Notes: a model not told the origin generated them from the sequence alone. A stretch of DNA of 64,000 nt from Methylocystis echinoides (GCF_027923385.1 NZ_BSEC01000006.1:82932-146931); one strand, 5' to 3'; shown: positions 41,008-49,506, counted from the first letter of the stretch. Program-made: numbers and translations.

Positions 41008-41581
41008 CACCGTGTTTCTCGCCATCTCGCTCCTGGCGGCCGCGACGACAACCGAGGCTGGCGCGCAGCCGGCCGATCGGAACGAGGGCATTTACGCGCC
41101 GCAGCTGCCGCTTCAATCGCCGCCGCTGCGGGTCGAGGTCATCGATGGAGTGCGGTTCCGCGAAATCGAGACGGGCGCGGCCTACCGGCTCTACGGCATT
41201 GATACCTGCGCGCCGGAGCAGACCGCGCGCTTGGGCAGGCAGCCCTGGCCGTGCGGCACGATGGCGACATCGTGGCTCGTCACGGCGACCCTCAACGCCT
41301 GGCTCGCCTGCACGACATTGCGGGACGAGGCGTCAGAGCACCTGGTGCGGTGTGCCACGGCGGGCCATCCCGACATCGCTGCCGATATGTTGCGCGCCGG
41401 CATCGCCGTAGCGCTCCCCGGAACGGACAGGGACCCGGCGATCCGTGCCTACGTCAAAGCCGAGCAGGACGCGCGCAAAGCCTATCGGGGGCTCTGGTCG
41501 AGCACATTCCAGATGCCCTGGGAGTGGCGTGCCAAACGCCCGGCCGCGCCGCCGCTCGCCCGGTCCGAGGCAACGCCATGA
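40994..41581 (+). CDS. Secreted thermonuclease-like (SNase) protein
   Basis: 195 residues with a signal peptide (VFLAISLLAAATTTEAGA). The SNase core keeps Arg, Asp and Glu in YRLYGIDTCAPEQ and a second Arg in EHLVRCAT, in the order of the catalytic residues of staphylococcal nuclease. It could cleave nucleic acid in the periplasm or outside. It overlaps ssb at its start and the next lipoprotein gene at its stop. Confidence 0.75.
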   Translation: MPRRDTVFLAISLLAAATTTEAGAQPADRNEGIYAPQLPLQSPPLRVEVIDGVRFREIETGAAYRLYGIDTCAPEQTARLGRQPWPCGTMATSWLVTATLNAWLACTTLRDEASEHLVRCATAGHPDIAADMLRAGIAVALPGTDRDPAIRAYVKAEQDARKAYRGLWSSTFQMPWEWRAKRPAAPPLARSEATP

Positions 41582-42129
41582 GCCGTGCCGCCGTCGTTCT
41601 CTCTCTTCCCATCATGCTCGTGCTGTCAGCCTGCGCCGCGCCGCAGCCATGGCCGGTGACGGACTATGGGCCGCCCGCGCGCGAACCGATGTACACGCCC
41701 GCCGCCGTCAAGCCCGGCCGTCTGGAATATGCCCCCGATCGGTCGACGTTTGCCCCCATCCTTACCGAGCGTTTTCCCTATCCGACCCAGCCGGAGGCGA
41801 ACGCGGCCTATCGTCGGCTTCTCGCCGGCTCTGCCAGGGATGGCAACTTCCCCGCATCGGTGTGGCTGTTCGGGTGCAAGCCGGGCGCGCTGGACGAACA
41901 AACCGCCCGTGTGATCCGCTACCGCGGGCCCGTCGTCCATTGCGCGACGGATTTTCTGGACGGCAGCGGCCGTCGCGTTCGCCGCGAAGCGGTAAATTTC
42001 TATTACTACGGCGACGTCTGGAACATCCAGCCCGTCTACCCGCCGCGCAGCGCGGTGCCATGGCGCAATCGGGAGCGTTCGCCGAAGGATTTCTGGCGGT
42101 GGCTGCCCGGCCGCGACCGCTACGAATAG
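41578..42129 (+). CDS. Lipoprotein of the transfer region
   Basis: 183 residues. A signal peptide ends in the lipobox LVLSAC at about residue 19. The mature part has WLFGCKPGALDEQTARVIRY and NFYYYGDVWNIQPV segments, with two cysteines (FGC, VHC) that could pair. The ATG overlaps the nuclease stop as ATGA. Unknown function; expected in the outer or inner membrane leaflet facing the periplasm. Confidence 0.72.
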   Translation: MSRAAVVLSLPIMLVLSACAAPQPWPVTDYGPPAREPMYTPAAVKPGRLEYAPDRSTFAPILTERFPYPTQPEANAAYRRLLAGSARDGNFPASVWLFGCKPGALDEQTARVIRYRGPVVHCATDFLDGSGRRVRREAVNFYYYGDVWNIQPVYPPRSAVPWRNRERSPKDFWRWLPGRDRYE

Positions 42130-42140
42130 CAGGCGGCACA

Positions 42141-42797
42141 ATGCGCGCGGCAAGGCAGTTGAGTCATTATATTAGATGTTGTATTAAAGGTACATCGCCG
42201 GCCTTTCGCACCTCTGCCATTTTTGTCCTGGCGATGGAGATCGCAGGGATGATGAACACCCAAGCCCGCGCGCAAACGGTGACGCCCGATCCGGGGACCT
42301 GGCGACCGATGGCATATGCGGATCTTCAGCTGCCCTCTCGCGCGACCGCCACCTACACCGACATCTGGAAGGACGCGATCGAACGCAACAACCAAGGCTA
42401 TCGGCAGCGTGGGGATCATCGCTTCGCGGGCGGCAATGCGCCCGTCACCGAAGCCCATTTCGTCATCTGGAGCCGCGGTCGTTCCGTTGTCCTCAGTATC
42501 CTCAACACGGCGATTGGATGCACGATCAAGACCGCAGTGCCGCAGGCGCGTGCGACGGTGAAGCTCTGCCCCATGCGGATTGCGATTTACGAGGGGATCC
42601 AGGTGCGCACTCTCGAGGGCGGCCGCGCTTGCTTCCTTGAGCTTGAGCCAGGCGCATCGCCTGATCCGACGGTGTCCGCGGCCTATGCATCCTACGACGT
42701 TCCGAACCGGACGTTGAAGACGGGCATGATCGTCAACCATAAGGCTGTCGACGGCTGCTCGCTGGATGTGCCGCTGAACCGCCGCGACGCGGATTGA
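42141..42797 (+). CDS. Secreted protein, start uncertain
   Basis: Up to 218 residues. From ATG 42141 the N-terminus has a charged start and a hydrophobic stretch (RTSAIFVLAMEIAGMMNTQARA) that would be a signal peptide. The mature part contains FVIWSRGRSVVLSILNTAIG and ends in a Cys pair. The 15-base repeat (42168-42182) lies inside this N-terminal region; if it is an operator, translation would start later, for example at ATG 42249 with GGAG upstream, and the signal peptide would be lost. Function unknown. Confidence 0.6.
   Translation: MRAARQLSHYIRCCIKGTSPAFRTSAIFVLAMEIAGMMNTQARAQTVTPDPGTWRPMAYADLQLPSRATATYTDIWKDAIERNNQGYRQRGDHRFAGGNAPVTEAHFVIWSRGRSVVLSILNTAIGCTIKTAVPQARATVKLCPMRIAIYEGIQVRTLEGGRACFLELEPGASPDPTVSAAYASYDVPNRTLKTGMIVNHKAVDGCSLDVPLNRRDAD
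42168..42182. repeat. 15-base repeat, copy 2
   Basis: Exact second copy of TATATTAGATGTTGT (first at 39478-39492). It marks the beginning of the second half of the rightward exported-protein set. Whether it is coding or regulatory depends on the true start of the gene at 42141. Confidence 0.45.
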
Positions 42798-42812
42798 GGA
42801 GAACAATAGAAA

Positions 42813-43289
42813 ATGCACTCTCGGATGATCTGTCTGCTTGCTGCGACCGCCCTTGTCGGCGCGGTGCCAGCAGCCGCGGCCGACGCGGCTTTCAGATACA
42901 AGACCTCGTATCGCAACGTGACCCAGGACCCCGACAAGGTCTGGACGGGTGATGCGCTCGCGGCCGGCTCGTCCGGCACCGTGACCATTCACGAATATGA
43001 ATTGCGCACGCCGCGCGGCGACTTCTTGATCTCGCAGATTTGGAACGACGACTGCACATCCGGCACCTGCCCTACCCGCCTTGTGCGCGTCGCCCCCCAT
43101 CAGCAGCCGACCGTCCTGGTCGACGATATGATGCATCAGATCGTGCCTCCTGATGATCCGCGCTTCGCCGCGATGGCCGCCGACCAGGCGCAGGCGGCGT
43201 TCGCACAGCGTCCCTTCGCGTTGACCGACGACGGGAAGACGCTCGTCAACGGCGATTTCACCTTTGCGATTCCGGAGGGCAAGCCATGA
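42813..43289 (+). CDS. Periplasmic hypothetical protein
   Basis: 158 residues with a signal peptide (MICLLAATALVGAVPAAAA). The mature part has strand-rich segments (GTVTIHEYELRTPRGDFLIS) and a Cys pair in DDCTSGTCPTR. Its stop overlaps the next ATG by 4 bases. Member of the exported-protein operon; no family recognised. Confidence 0.7.
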   Translation: MHSRMICLLAATALVGAVPAAAADAAFRYKTSYRNVTQDPDKVWTGDALAAGSSGTVTIHEYELRTPRGDFLISQIWNDDCTSGTCPTRLVRVAPHQQPTVLVDDMMHQIVPPDDPRFAAMAADQAQAAFAQRPFALTDDGKTLVNGDFTFAIPEGKP

Positions 43290-43975
43290 CAGCGCGCGCC
43301 GTTCGCGGCATCCTGGCCGATGCGGGTCTCCTGCTGTGTCTGTCGGGGGCGGCAGCGTTCGCCGGAGAATCAGCCGCCAATCTTACCGCGGCGGGCATCC
43401 CGTCGAACTGTGCGGATTTCGCTGCGAAAGTGTCCAGCAGCGAAGGAAATTTCGGCACCACAAATCAGTTCGGCTGCCTCGGAGCATTCCAATTTTGCCC
43501 CGGCACGTTCGAACGCTATTACAGCGGCAGCGCGCAAAGCTTTCTCAACGATCCCTCCGCCCAGGTCGCCGCCTGGACCCGGTACGAACAGAATGAGTGG
43601 TCGAAGGCGCAGAGTAACGACATGACCTCGCTGATCGGACAGCAGGTATGTTACGGCGGCCGCTGCGCCACGATCGACCAATCTTCCATCCTCATGGCCT
43701 GCCAGTTCGGCTGCGGCCAGCGCGGGAAGCTCGCGAACTACGCTGCGAGCGGCGACTGCAATGCCCGCAACGTCAAGGATGGCAACGGGGTAAGCGTGTG
43801 CAGCTACCTCATCCGCGGCGCCGGATATGACGCCTCCTGCTTTACCGGAGGCCAGTCGGCGGTTTGCCAGCAGACGCCGACCGGGCCGGGCGATTTTCCG
43901 ACCTCGACCGGTATAGCCGCCAATCCGCCACCGCCATCGACAGCGTCGATCATCGTCAATCCGACAGACGTCTAG
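43286..43975 (+). CDS. Secreted lysozyme-fold protein
   Basis: 229 residues with a signal peptide. The segment FAAKVSSSEGNFGTTNQFGC followed by LGAFQFCPGTFERYY matches the lytic transglycosylase active-site region, with the Glu of SSEGN as the likely acid and GCLGAFQF in place of the GxMQ strand. Several cysteines and a Pro-rich tail are unlike VirB1. It is a second peptidoglycan-active protein of the transfer region (inference). Confidence 0.7.
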   Translation: MTARAVRGILADAGLLLCLSGAAAFAGESAANLTAAGIPSNCADFAAKVSSSEGNFGTTNQFGCLGAFQFCPGTFERYYSGSAQSFLNDPSAQVAAWTRYEQNEWSKAQSNDMTSLIGQQVCYGGRCATIDQSSILMACQFGCGQRGKLANYAASGDCNARNVKDGNGVSVCSYLIRGAGYDASCFTGGQSAVCQQTPTGPGDFPTSTGIAANPPPPSTASIIVNPTDV

Positions 43976-43987
43976 GTACCGCCCAGA

Positions 43988-44233
43988 TCAGTTTTTCTCG
44001 GAAGGGTCGCGGATGATCCAGGGAGCAAAATAATTGAGTTCCTCCTCGGTCGAGGAACAGAGATCTCCGCCACGATAATGAGCATGAACCAGGGCCCAAA
44101 ACACAACCTCGTCGGAGCGCCCGGCGAACAAAGCTTTTTGCAAGGTGCGACCGATCAGCGTCACCGCCCGCGAATGTTCATAGCGGGCGTGAAGTTCGTG
44201 AGCGATGATCTTAGTATCCGCAGTTCTTATCAT
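43988..44233 (-). CDS. Small protein downstream of the luxI-type gene
   Basis: 81 residues, soluble, with two predicted helices (TKIIAHELHARYEHSRAVTLIG; RSDEVVFWALVHAHY) and a Trp/Asp-rich end (NYFAPWIIRDPSEKN). GGAG lies 7 bases before the ATG. It is 27 bases downstream of the AHL synthase and should be co-transcribed. By position it could be a small modulator (for example an anti-activator) of the quorum-sensing switch; no sequence family supports this. Confidence 0.65.
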   Translation of the reverse strand: MIRTADTKIIAHELHARYEHSRAVTLIGRTLQKALFAGRSDEVVFWALVHAHYRGGDLCSSTEEELNYFAPWIIRDPSEKN

Positions 44234-44260
44234 AGAATAACTCCATGCTGATACGGACCA

Positions 44261-44884
44261 TCACGCAACTGACGGCCAGTTAGACATCGGCAGCACCGAC
44301 TCGTTGGAGCCTCGCGCGGCCCGGATTGTTTCAAGGGTTTCGCGGTTGAAGGACATGCGCAGGGCAACAACTTCGTCGCGGCCAATACGCTGGGGAAAAC
44401 CGAGTGATCGGACGAAGAACCGCAATTGCATCGCGATTAACATCAACCGCCAGTCGATCGCGACCGTGACTGTGTCAACCTGATGCTCAATGCCCCATTC
44501 GACGACGCCTTGGGCGAGTTCGAGAAAGGGACTGTCACCGCGCGGTCGGTGTTCGCGATAGCTACGCGCAACGCTGAAGCGTGTCCACTCGAACACATGT
44601 TCGCCGCGTGGCGGCGTGTGCCGGCACAGATCCGTCAACACATCGCTCAATAAATGCGGGCGAGTGGTTGGTAACAGTCGCTGATAGCCGACGATCTCCT
44701 CGTCGCGCAGACAGATGTGATGGATTGCATGCCGATCGTCGAATCGATCGCGCTCGCGACCGCCCGGCTGGCGCAGTTCCTCCCAGCCCTTTTCTTCGAC
44801 AAATATTGAATGCCGAAACCGAAAGGCGCGGTCCATCAATGTCTCGTATCGACCGACGTCCGAGCCTGGAATGACCATCAGCAT
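44261..44884 (-). CDS. luxI: Acyl-homoserine-lactone synthase, LuxI family
   Basis: About 207 residues. It makes the AHL signal from S-adenosylmethionine and an acyl carrier. The invariant LuxI residues are all seen: Arg and Phe in FRFRHSIF, Trp in EEKGWEEL, Asp and Asp in ERDRFDD, Arg in GYQRLLPT, Glu and Arg in FEWTRFSVA. ATG 44884 was chosen because GAGG is 9 bases upstream; GTG 44893 is also possible. It faces away from the gap to 45253. The receptor at 22929-23678 is the likely partner; the acyl chain cannot be predicted. Confidence 0.92.
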   Translation of the reverse strand: MLMVIPGSDVGRYETLMDRAFRFRHSIFVEEKGWEELRQPGGRERDRFDDRHAIHHICLRDEEIVGYQRLLPTTRPHLLSDVLTDLCRHTPPRGEHVFEWTRFSVARSYREHRPRGDSPFLELAQGVVEWGIEHQVDTVTVAIDWRLMLIAMQLRFFVRSLGFPQRIGRDEVVALRMSFNRETLETIRAARGSNESVLPMSNWPSVA

Positions 44885-45253
44885 GAAATGCACCTCGACC
44901 AGATGACAGAGCCGAGTTGGTCATGTCCATCGCCAGCGCGGTATGGGCACAAAGGTCCATTGCAATCAGACTAGCGCGCGCATTGTCCGTTCTTGGAGAT
45001 ATTTCAATAAATGAAAAAACGAAACGCCTATTAGTACGGCGACTCTTTCGCGGACTTAGCTCAGGTGCGATCGCGGCGACACTATCATCGCTATAAAGGT
45101 CGCCAGGTCATCTGCCTTTGTTCTTGATCCGCTTCTGGTCGTGCTAAGATTTCGACCATGAAACCCGCCGAATAAACACGGCGCTAGCCAATAACGCTAC
45201 GCCGGGGCATCGCAAAGCCAGATTTTGCACCACGGCCCGGTTCTTTGCGCCAA
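44885..45253. other. Upstream region of the luxI-type gene
   Basis: About 370 bases with no supported gene. AT-rich around 44990-45030, which is unusual here, so promoters or a transfer origin are possible. No convincing 18-20 base lux box was found. Confidence 0.35.
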
Positions 45254-45565
45254 TCAATTCTTTCGTCTTCGCGGAACCGCTCCACAAGACGTGTGAAGAG
45301 GAAGCGAGGTTTTTGCCCCTGACGGCATGTAGCCCAGTTCGTCGCAGCGTTCCCGAAAAGTCATCCGCCGCCGCTCCTTTTGCGCCTCGGCCAATTCGCA
45401 CTGGATGCCGTGCTCTTCGTCGGTGAGACCCTCGGGGCGGCAGACCGAGCAGGTGCCGAGGTGAAAAACCCGTTCCCACTCCACCAACGCCTGCACATAG
45501 GCGCGATGAGCCTCAATCGTGCGCGATTCAAGAGAAGTGCGCCCTCGCGCCTTGGCCCTGATCAC
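45254..45565 (-). CDS. Hypothetical protein with CxxC motif
   Basis: 103 residues from a GTG at 45565 with a strong GGAGG 5 bases upstream. A helical N-terminus (TIEAHRAYVQALVEWERVFH) leads to LGTCSVCRPEGL and two more cysteines (IQCELAEAQ, ERCDELG). The C-terminal 20 residues look disordered and may reflect a frameshift. Cysteine spacing suggests zinc binding. No family recognised. Confidence 0.55.
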   Translation of the reverse strand: MIRAKARGRTSLESRTIEAHRAYVQALVEWERVFHLGTCSVCRPEGLTDEEHGIQCELAEAQKERRRMTFRERCDELGYMPSGAKTSLPLHTSCGAVPRRRKN

Positions 45566-46308
45566 TCGATCCTCCGTGGGGAGGTGCCTGCGGTACGCCC
45601 CCGCAAACGAACCCTCTCTGACTCTTGGTGATCGGGGAGTTCGAAACCGTGCTAGACGGCCCTGTGGCCTTTAGTTCGGGTGAACCTGTTGCATACGCCA
45701 CAGGCTCCCCGACCATAAGGTCAAGGAGTGCGGTGCCGTGTCGGCCGGCACCAACCGCTAGCAGGGGTTTCGACGCCCCAGGGCAGCGCGTACTGCCCCA
45801 CTCGACTCATAACCGTTCGTTCGCTCGGCTTCTAGATCAATTTCGGTAAACCATCGATTGCCAGGCAAGGAGCGTTCGCGTCGTCCGATGAGTCTGAAAC
45901 TTGAATTCGTCGATTGTGTGTGATCTCCGTCGCCGCCGCTGGCGAGCGAGGGCGCATATAGGCCGCAAGACGGACCTACCGCGTTCGCCGACTTCGTCAC
46001 CACACCAGACGCCCGTTCGCTCGCCTCCACCCAAAAGGCCGCCGGGCTTCGCTGATCTCGGCTTCTCATTCCGCATGCCAATTCCGACCAGAGCGCAGGT
46101 TGCCGGCAAAGTACGTGGTGCCTGTTTTTTCGAATTGGTGATCGATGCCGCTGGCGCGTTGCTGGACGCAAGGGAGGCTTCGCCGCGGTCGAGATCTCGG
46201 GCCGCGACGGCTTGCCAGCGCGCCCTTGCATCCGGCACGCTTCGCGGCAGACGGGCGCCGTGCCCTCGGGATAAGGCGAGGCAGGTCAACCGAAGAAAGG
46301 ACCGGGGT
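45566..46308. other. 743-base stretch without a supported gene
   Basis: Open frames on both strands have no protein-like sequence. A short inverted repeat GAACCTGT/ACAGGCTC flanks 10 bases near 45680. As the largest non-coding stretch beside transfer genes, it is a candidate place for oriT or regulatory sites, without direct proof. Confidence 0.35.
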
Positions 46309-47259
46309 ATGTGCGATGCGCGCCCGGTGAAGGCGATGGAGAAAAGGGAAATCGAAGAACTGCGAAGCAAGGTCGGTTGCGCCGCGCTGCTTCAACAGGA
46401 CGGCTGGAAAATCGATCTAAAGGAGAGCACGCGGCGCGCCATGAAATTCCGCCGCGATGCCAATATCATTATCGTCATTCACAACGATCGCGGCTGGTTT
46501 GACCCGTTGTCGACCGCGAAAGGCGACGTGTTTGATCTCGCCGAGCATCTCGGTGCGCAGGGCTTTCCCGAAGCCTGCGCATGGGTCGCGTCCCTGGTCG
46601 GGTTCGTGCCCACCCCGCTCGCGTGGCAGCGCGAGGTCCGGTCCTCCCCGCTTAGCTCCATCGCCGACCGCTGGGCGCGTCGGAGTCTCCCGCGGTCGGG
46701 CTCGGCGACCTGGCGCTATCTCACCGAGACACGCGGGCTTCCCGATACGATCGTCGCCGTGGCGGTCGGCCAAGGCATGGTCCGCGAGGGGCCGCATGGC
46801 AGCATGTGGGCGGCTCATCGCAGCGAGAACGGCATCGTGGTCGGTTGGGAGGAGCGCGGCCCCCAATGGCGCGGATATGCGACCGGCGGGGCCAAAGAGC
46901 TGTTCCGGCTCGGCCCGTCGGCCGCCGCGCGCGTCTGCATCACTGAAGCGGCGATCGATGCCATGAGTCTCGCCGCGATCCAGGTCATGCGGCCCGATAC
47001 GCTCTACGTCAGCACCGGCGGCGGCTGGTCTCCTGCGAGCGAGGATGCGATCCGCCGCTTAGCGGCACGGCCGAACACGCATCTCGTCGCGGCGACCGAC
47101 AACAATCGCCAGGGTGATGTCTATGCCGAGCGCGTCCAGGCGATCGCGGCCCAGACGAGCGCGACCTATGCACGCGCGCGACCGCGCGCCGGCGATTGGA
47201 ACGAGGACCTGAACCTGCTGCTCGCCCGGCTCGCTGAGCCGCTTGCGGCCGCCGGCTGA
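46309..47259 (+). CDS. DUF3991/TOPRIM-domain protein
   Basis: 316 residues. The N-terminal zinc-finger-like region of primases is reduced; residues about 10-120 resemble DUF3991 (CAALLQQDGWKIDLKESTRR; RGWFDPLSTAKGDVFDLAEH). The C-terminal TOPRIM fold has the Glu in RVCITEAAIDAMSLA and the DxN-type end HLVAATDNNRQGDVYA. Such proteins are common on Rhizobiales plasmids and ICEs, often near relaxases, and may act in primer synthesis or DNA processing. ATG 46309 was chosen because AAAGGA precedes it. Confidence 0.8.
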   Translation: MCDARPVKAMEKREIEELRSKVGCAALLQQDGWKIDLKESTRRAMKFRRDANIIIVIHNDRGWFDPLSTAKGDVFDLAEHLGAQGFPEACAWVASLVGFVPTPLAWQREVRSSPLSSIADRWARRSLPRSGSATWRYLTETRGLPDTIVAVAVGQGMVREGPHGSMWAAHRSENGIVVGWEERGPQWRGYATGGAKELFRLGPSAAARVCITEAAIDAMSLAAIQVMRPDTLYVSTGGGWSPASEDAIRRLAARPNTHLVAATDNNRQGDVYAERVQAIAAQTSATYARARPRAGDWNEDLNLLLARLAEPLAAAG

Positions 47260-47340
47260 CCGACCCGCTCTCAACCCTACCGCTCGAAGGGTCGACGAAG
47301 CGGGCAAGAGGGTATCGGAGGAAAGAGGCAATGGCGTCGC

Positions 47341-47423
47341 TGCCGCATGCCCGGCCGGCGCGTCAAGGGGGGCTTCGCCCGCTTGGCCAGCGGCCCTTGA
47401 CCCGCCGGACCGGAGAGGCGGCC
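47341..47423. repeat. Intergenic repeat, copy 1 (83 bases)
   Basis: Begins TGCCGCATGCCCGGCCGGCG and contains a GTCAAGGG/CCCTTGAC inverted pair enclosing a GC-rich loop; ends GACCGGAGAGGCGGCC. A near-identical copy is at 48706-48786. Confidence 0.8.
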
Positions 47424-47466
47424 GCCCCGAGGGTGTCTTCAACACCCGAAGGGAAGGACGACTCCG

Positions 47467-47856
47467 ATGCCCATCTTCACGATCGAAACCACCTATCGCC
47501 TGCCGGTCTATCGGCAGCGCAATTACGAGGCGGAGAGCCTCGCCGAGGCCTGCCGGCTCGCCGTCGAGGACGACGACTGGGACAACGAGAAGCACGACTA
47601 CGAGACCGCCGGCGAGACCTATGTCACCGGCGTCTGGGAAGGCCGCGACAGCGCCTATAGGGGCCCGTCCGTGCTGGTCCCATCGCACTATCGCGAGACC
47701 GTGCAGCGCAAGGCCGATCACTTCGAGGTGCTGCTCGGCCTGGTGAAGGTGCTGAGCGGCGCCGAGGCGTCGGATCGCGCCTATTGGCAGGACCGCGCCG
47801 TGTCCGCGATCGCCAAGGCCGAAGCCATCCTCGCCGGCGCCCGCGATCCGGACTGA
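47467..47856 (+). CDS. Hypothetical protein, 129 aa
   Basis: Acidic soluble protein. Residues 1-60 form a compact domain (FTIETTYRLPVYRQRNYEAE; CRLAVEDDDWDNEKHDYETA), with a helical C-terminus. It resembles small proteins found next to DUF1419 and methylase-helicase genes in alphaproteobacterial mobile elements. No known function. Confidence 0.65.
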   Translation: MPIFTIETTYRLPVYRQRNYEAESLAEACRLAVEDDDWDNEKHDYETAGETYVTGVWEGRDSAYRGPSVLVPSHYRETVQRKADHFEVLLGLVKVLSGAEASDRAYWQDRAVSAIAKAEAILAGARDPD

Positions 47857-47889
47857 TCCGGCGCCGGCATCCACCATCCCCGCAATCAC

Positions 47890-47906
47890 GCCCGGCCCTG
47901 CCGGGC
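47890..47906 (+). terminator. GC hairpin with T-rich tail between small ORFs
   Basis: GCCCGGC (47890-47896), 3-base loop, GCCGGGC (47900-47906), then TTTGTCATTTTC. This is a credible intrinsic terminator, directly followed by the ribosome-binding site of the next gene, so it may instead be a leader stem. Confidence 0.5.
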
Positions 47907-47929
47907 TTTGTCATTTTCAGGAGGCCGAC

Positions 47930-48697
47930 ATGGCCAGCTACTTCGTGCCGACCGTCGTGCAGACGACGATTTCCAACCCCGACATGACGCCGCTCGAGCG
48001 GCTCGTGCTCTCGCATATCTTCGAGGCCGAGCCTGATGGCGACGGGCTCTATTTCTTCGCCGAGGAAAGCCCCGCCGAGTGCATCGAGGTCGACGCAGCC
48101 GAGCTGCGCGCCGCGCACCGGGATTCGGCCGGCGTCGACTGCGTTCTCGACTCCATCGCCGCAGAGCGCCTGGCGGAGACCGCCGATGCCGACACCCACA
48201 TCGAGCTCGACCTATCCATGACGTCATGGGCGACGATCTTCCAGGACATCGTGCGGCGATCGCCAACGCTCGGGGAAATTGTCGTGACGTCGGCGTTCAC
48301 CTGCTCGCGGATGCGTCCGGACGGATTCGGCGGCATGGCCACCCTCATCACCGCCGACGCGATCCGATCCTGCGCGACCGACGAGATGATCGCGCAATTC
48401 CGCGACGAAGCTGCCGCGGCGGCCGCGCCGCCCAGCCATGTGCTCCTGCGTTTCGACGAAGCCGAAGTGCGCACGATGATCGGCGAGGTCATCGCCTTTG
48501 ACGGTGCGCTGACGCGCCTGTCGCCGGATGCGGTGAGCGACGACGACATCCACGCCGCGAGCCTCGCCGCCGTGGCCGCCACGGATCTCGCGGAGGAACG
48601 AGGCTCGGCGCTCTTCAAGGCCGCGCTCGGCGCGATCGGCAATGCCGAGCGGCGTCTCGCGGAGGAGCAGAAAGAAGGGAGGAAAGAAGAGGAATGA
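47930..48697 (+). CDS. Hypothetical protein, 255 aa
   Basis: Soluble protein rich in Ala, Asp and Glu. The N-terminal half (PLERLVLSHIFEAEPDGDGL; SWATIFQDIVRRSPTLGEIV) looks globular; the C-terminus is a charged helix ending EEQKEGRKEEE. AGGAGG precedes the ATG. Found in a run of element-specific genes. No family recognised. Confidence 0.65.
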   Translation: MASYFVPTVVQTTISNPDMTPLERLVLSHIFEAEPDGDGLYFFAEESPAECIEVDAAELRAAHRDSAGVDCVLDSIAAERLAETADADTHIELDLSMTSWATIFQDIVRRSPTLGEIVVTSAFTCSRMRPDGFGGMATLITADAIRSCATDEMIAQFRDEAAAAAAPPSHVLLRFDEAEVRTMIGEVIAFDGALTRLSPDAVSDDDIHAASLAAVAATDLAEERGSALFKAALGAIGNAERRLAEEQKEGRKEEE

Positions 48698-48705
48698 AGG
48701 CGCGA

Positions 48706-48786
48706 TGCCGCATGCCCGGCCGGCGCGTCAAGGGAGGCTTCGCCCGCGTGCCGCGGCCCTTGACCCGCCGGACCGGAGAGGCGGCC
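48706..48786. repeat. Intergenic repeat, copy 2 (81 bases)
   Basis: Second copy of the 47341-47423 repeat, same orientation, just downstream of the 255-residue gene. It keeps the GTCAAGGG/CCCTTGAC stem while the loop differs, a pattern of selection for structure. Confidence 0.8.
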
Positions 48787-48871
48787 CGCGGAAAGGCGTG
48801 ATGAAGGGCTGAAATGATGAGGGATCAGGCGATCGCTCGCGCTTCCGCCCGCCAGGCTGAAAGGAGCCGCC

Positions 48872-49477
48872 ATGCACGTCGTCCCGACAATCCGCAACGT
48901 CTTCCAGGGCGTCGCCACGCGCCATGAGATGTACCGCATGTTCAATCGCCATCGCGGCGATCCGGCCTATGGTGCGGGCGATTGCGCGCAGCTCTTCGCC
49001 GGAGAGTGGTTCGAGATCGCCGAGGCCGAGCATGACTACATGCTCGAGATCCTGCCGCCCCTGTTCATGCGCGGCGATATGTTCGCGCTGCGCGAGTTCA
49101 TGACGGACAGCGTGACCAGCATCTTCTTCACGCTTGTCATCGACGGCCGCCAGCGCTGGTTCCACGGCTATTGCGACCTCTCCGACCGCTCTTCGCCGGA
49201 ACGGATGAAGGCCGCGATCATCGAGCGCGAGTCGCGGCCGGTCCGCGCCATGACACACGCCGAGCGGCTCGAGCACATCTGGTCGAGCACGCATGACGAC
49301 TATCGCGGTTATTCCGGCGAACGCTGGCCCGCTTCCATGCGCGGTCGCCGCACCGTGCTCGTCTATGCCGGCCGGCTCGGCACCGTGCTGAAGCTGCTCG
49401 ACGAGCTCACCGACGCCGAGATCGCGGCAAAGTTGCCGGTTCAGCTCCGGCATCTGCCCGAGGCGATCGCGGCTTAG
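48872..49477 (+). CDS. DUF1419-like protein
   Basis: 201 residues. The segment VFQGVATRHEMYRMFNRHRG followed by DPAYGAGDCAQLFAGEWFEI is what I associate with DUF1419 proteins of rhizobial plasmids and ICEs. The rest is globular with no signal peptide. Function unknown. It precedes the methylase-helicase gene. Confidence 0.65.
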   Translation: MHVVPTIRNVFQGVATRHEMYRMFNRHRGDPAYGAGDCAQLFAGEWFEIAEAEHDYMLEILPPLFMRGDMFALREFMTDSVTSIFFTLVIDGRQRWFHGYCDLSDRSSPERMKAAIIERESRPVRAMTHAERLEHIWSSTHDDYRGYSGERWPASMRGRRTVLVYAGRLGTVLKLLDELTDAEIAAKLPVQLRHLPEAIAA

Positions 49478-49506
49478 CCCCGCGCCGTCCTCCTCGACCT
49501 GCGACG

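Noticed and set aside
44920..44960. CCAT...ATGG imperfect palindrome upstream of luxI as a lux box
   Set aside because: Only the outer four bases and a few inner positions match; too weak against chance.
45880..46308. N-terminal extension of the TOPRIM protein back to 45901
   Set aside because: The extra 136 residues are Arg/Pro/Ser-rich and not protein-like, and a good ribosome-binding site precedes ATG 46309.
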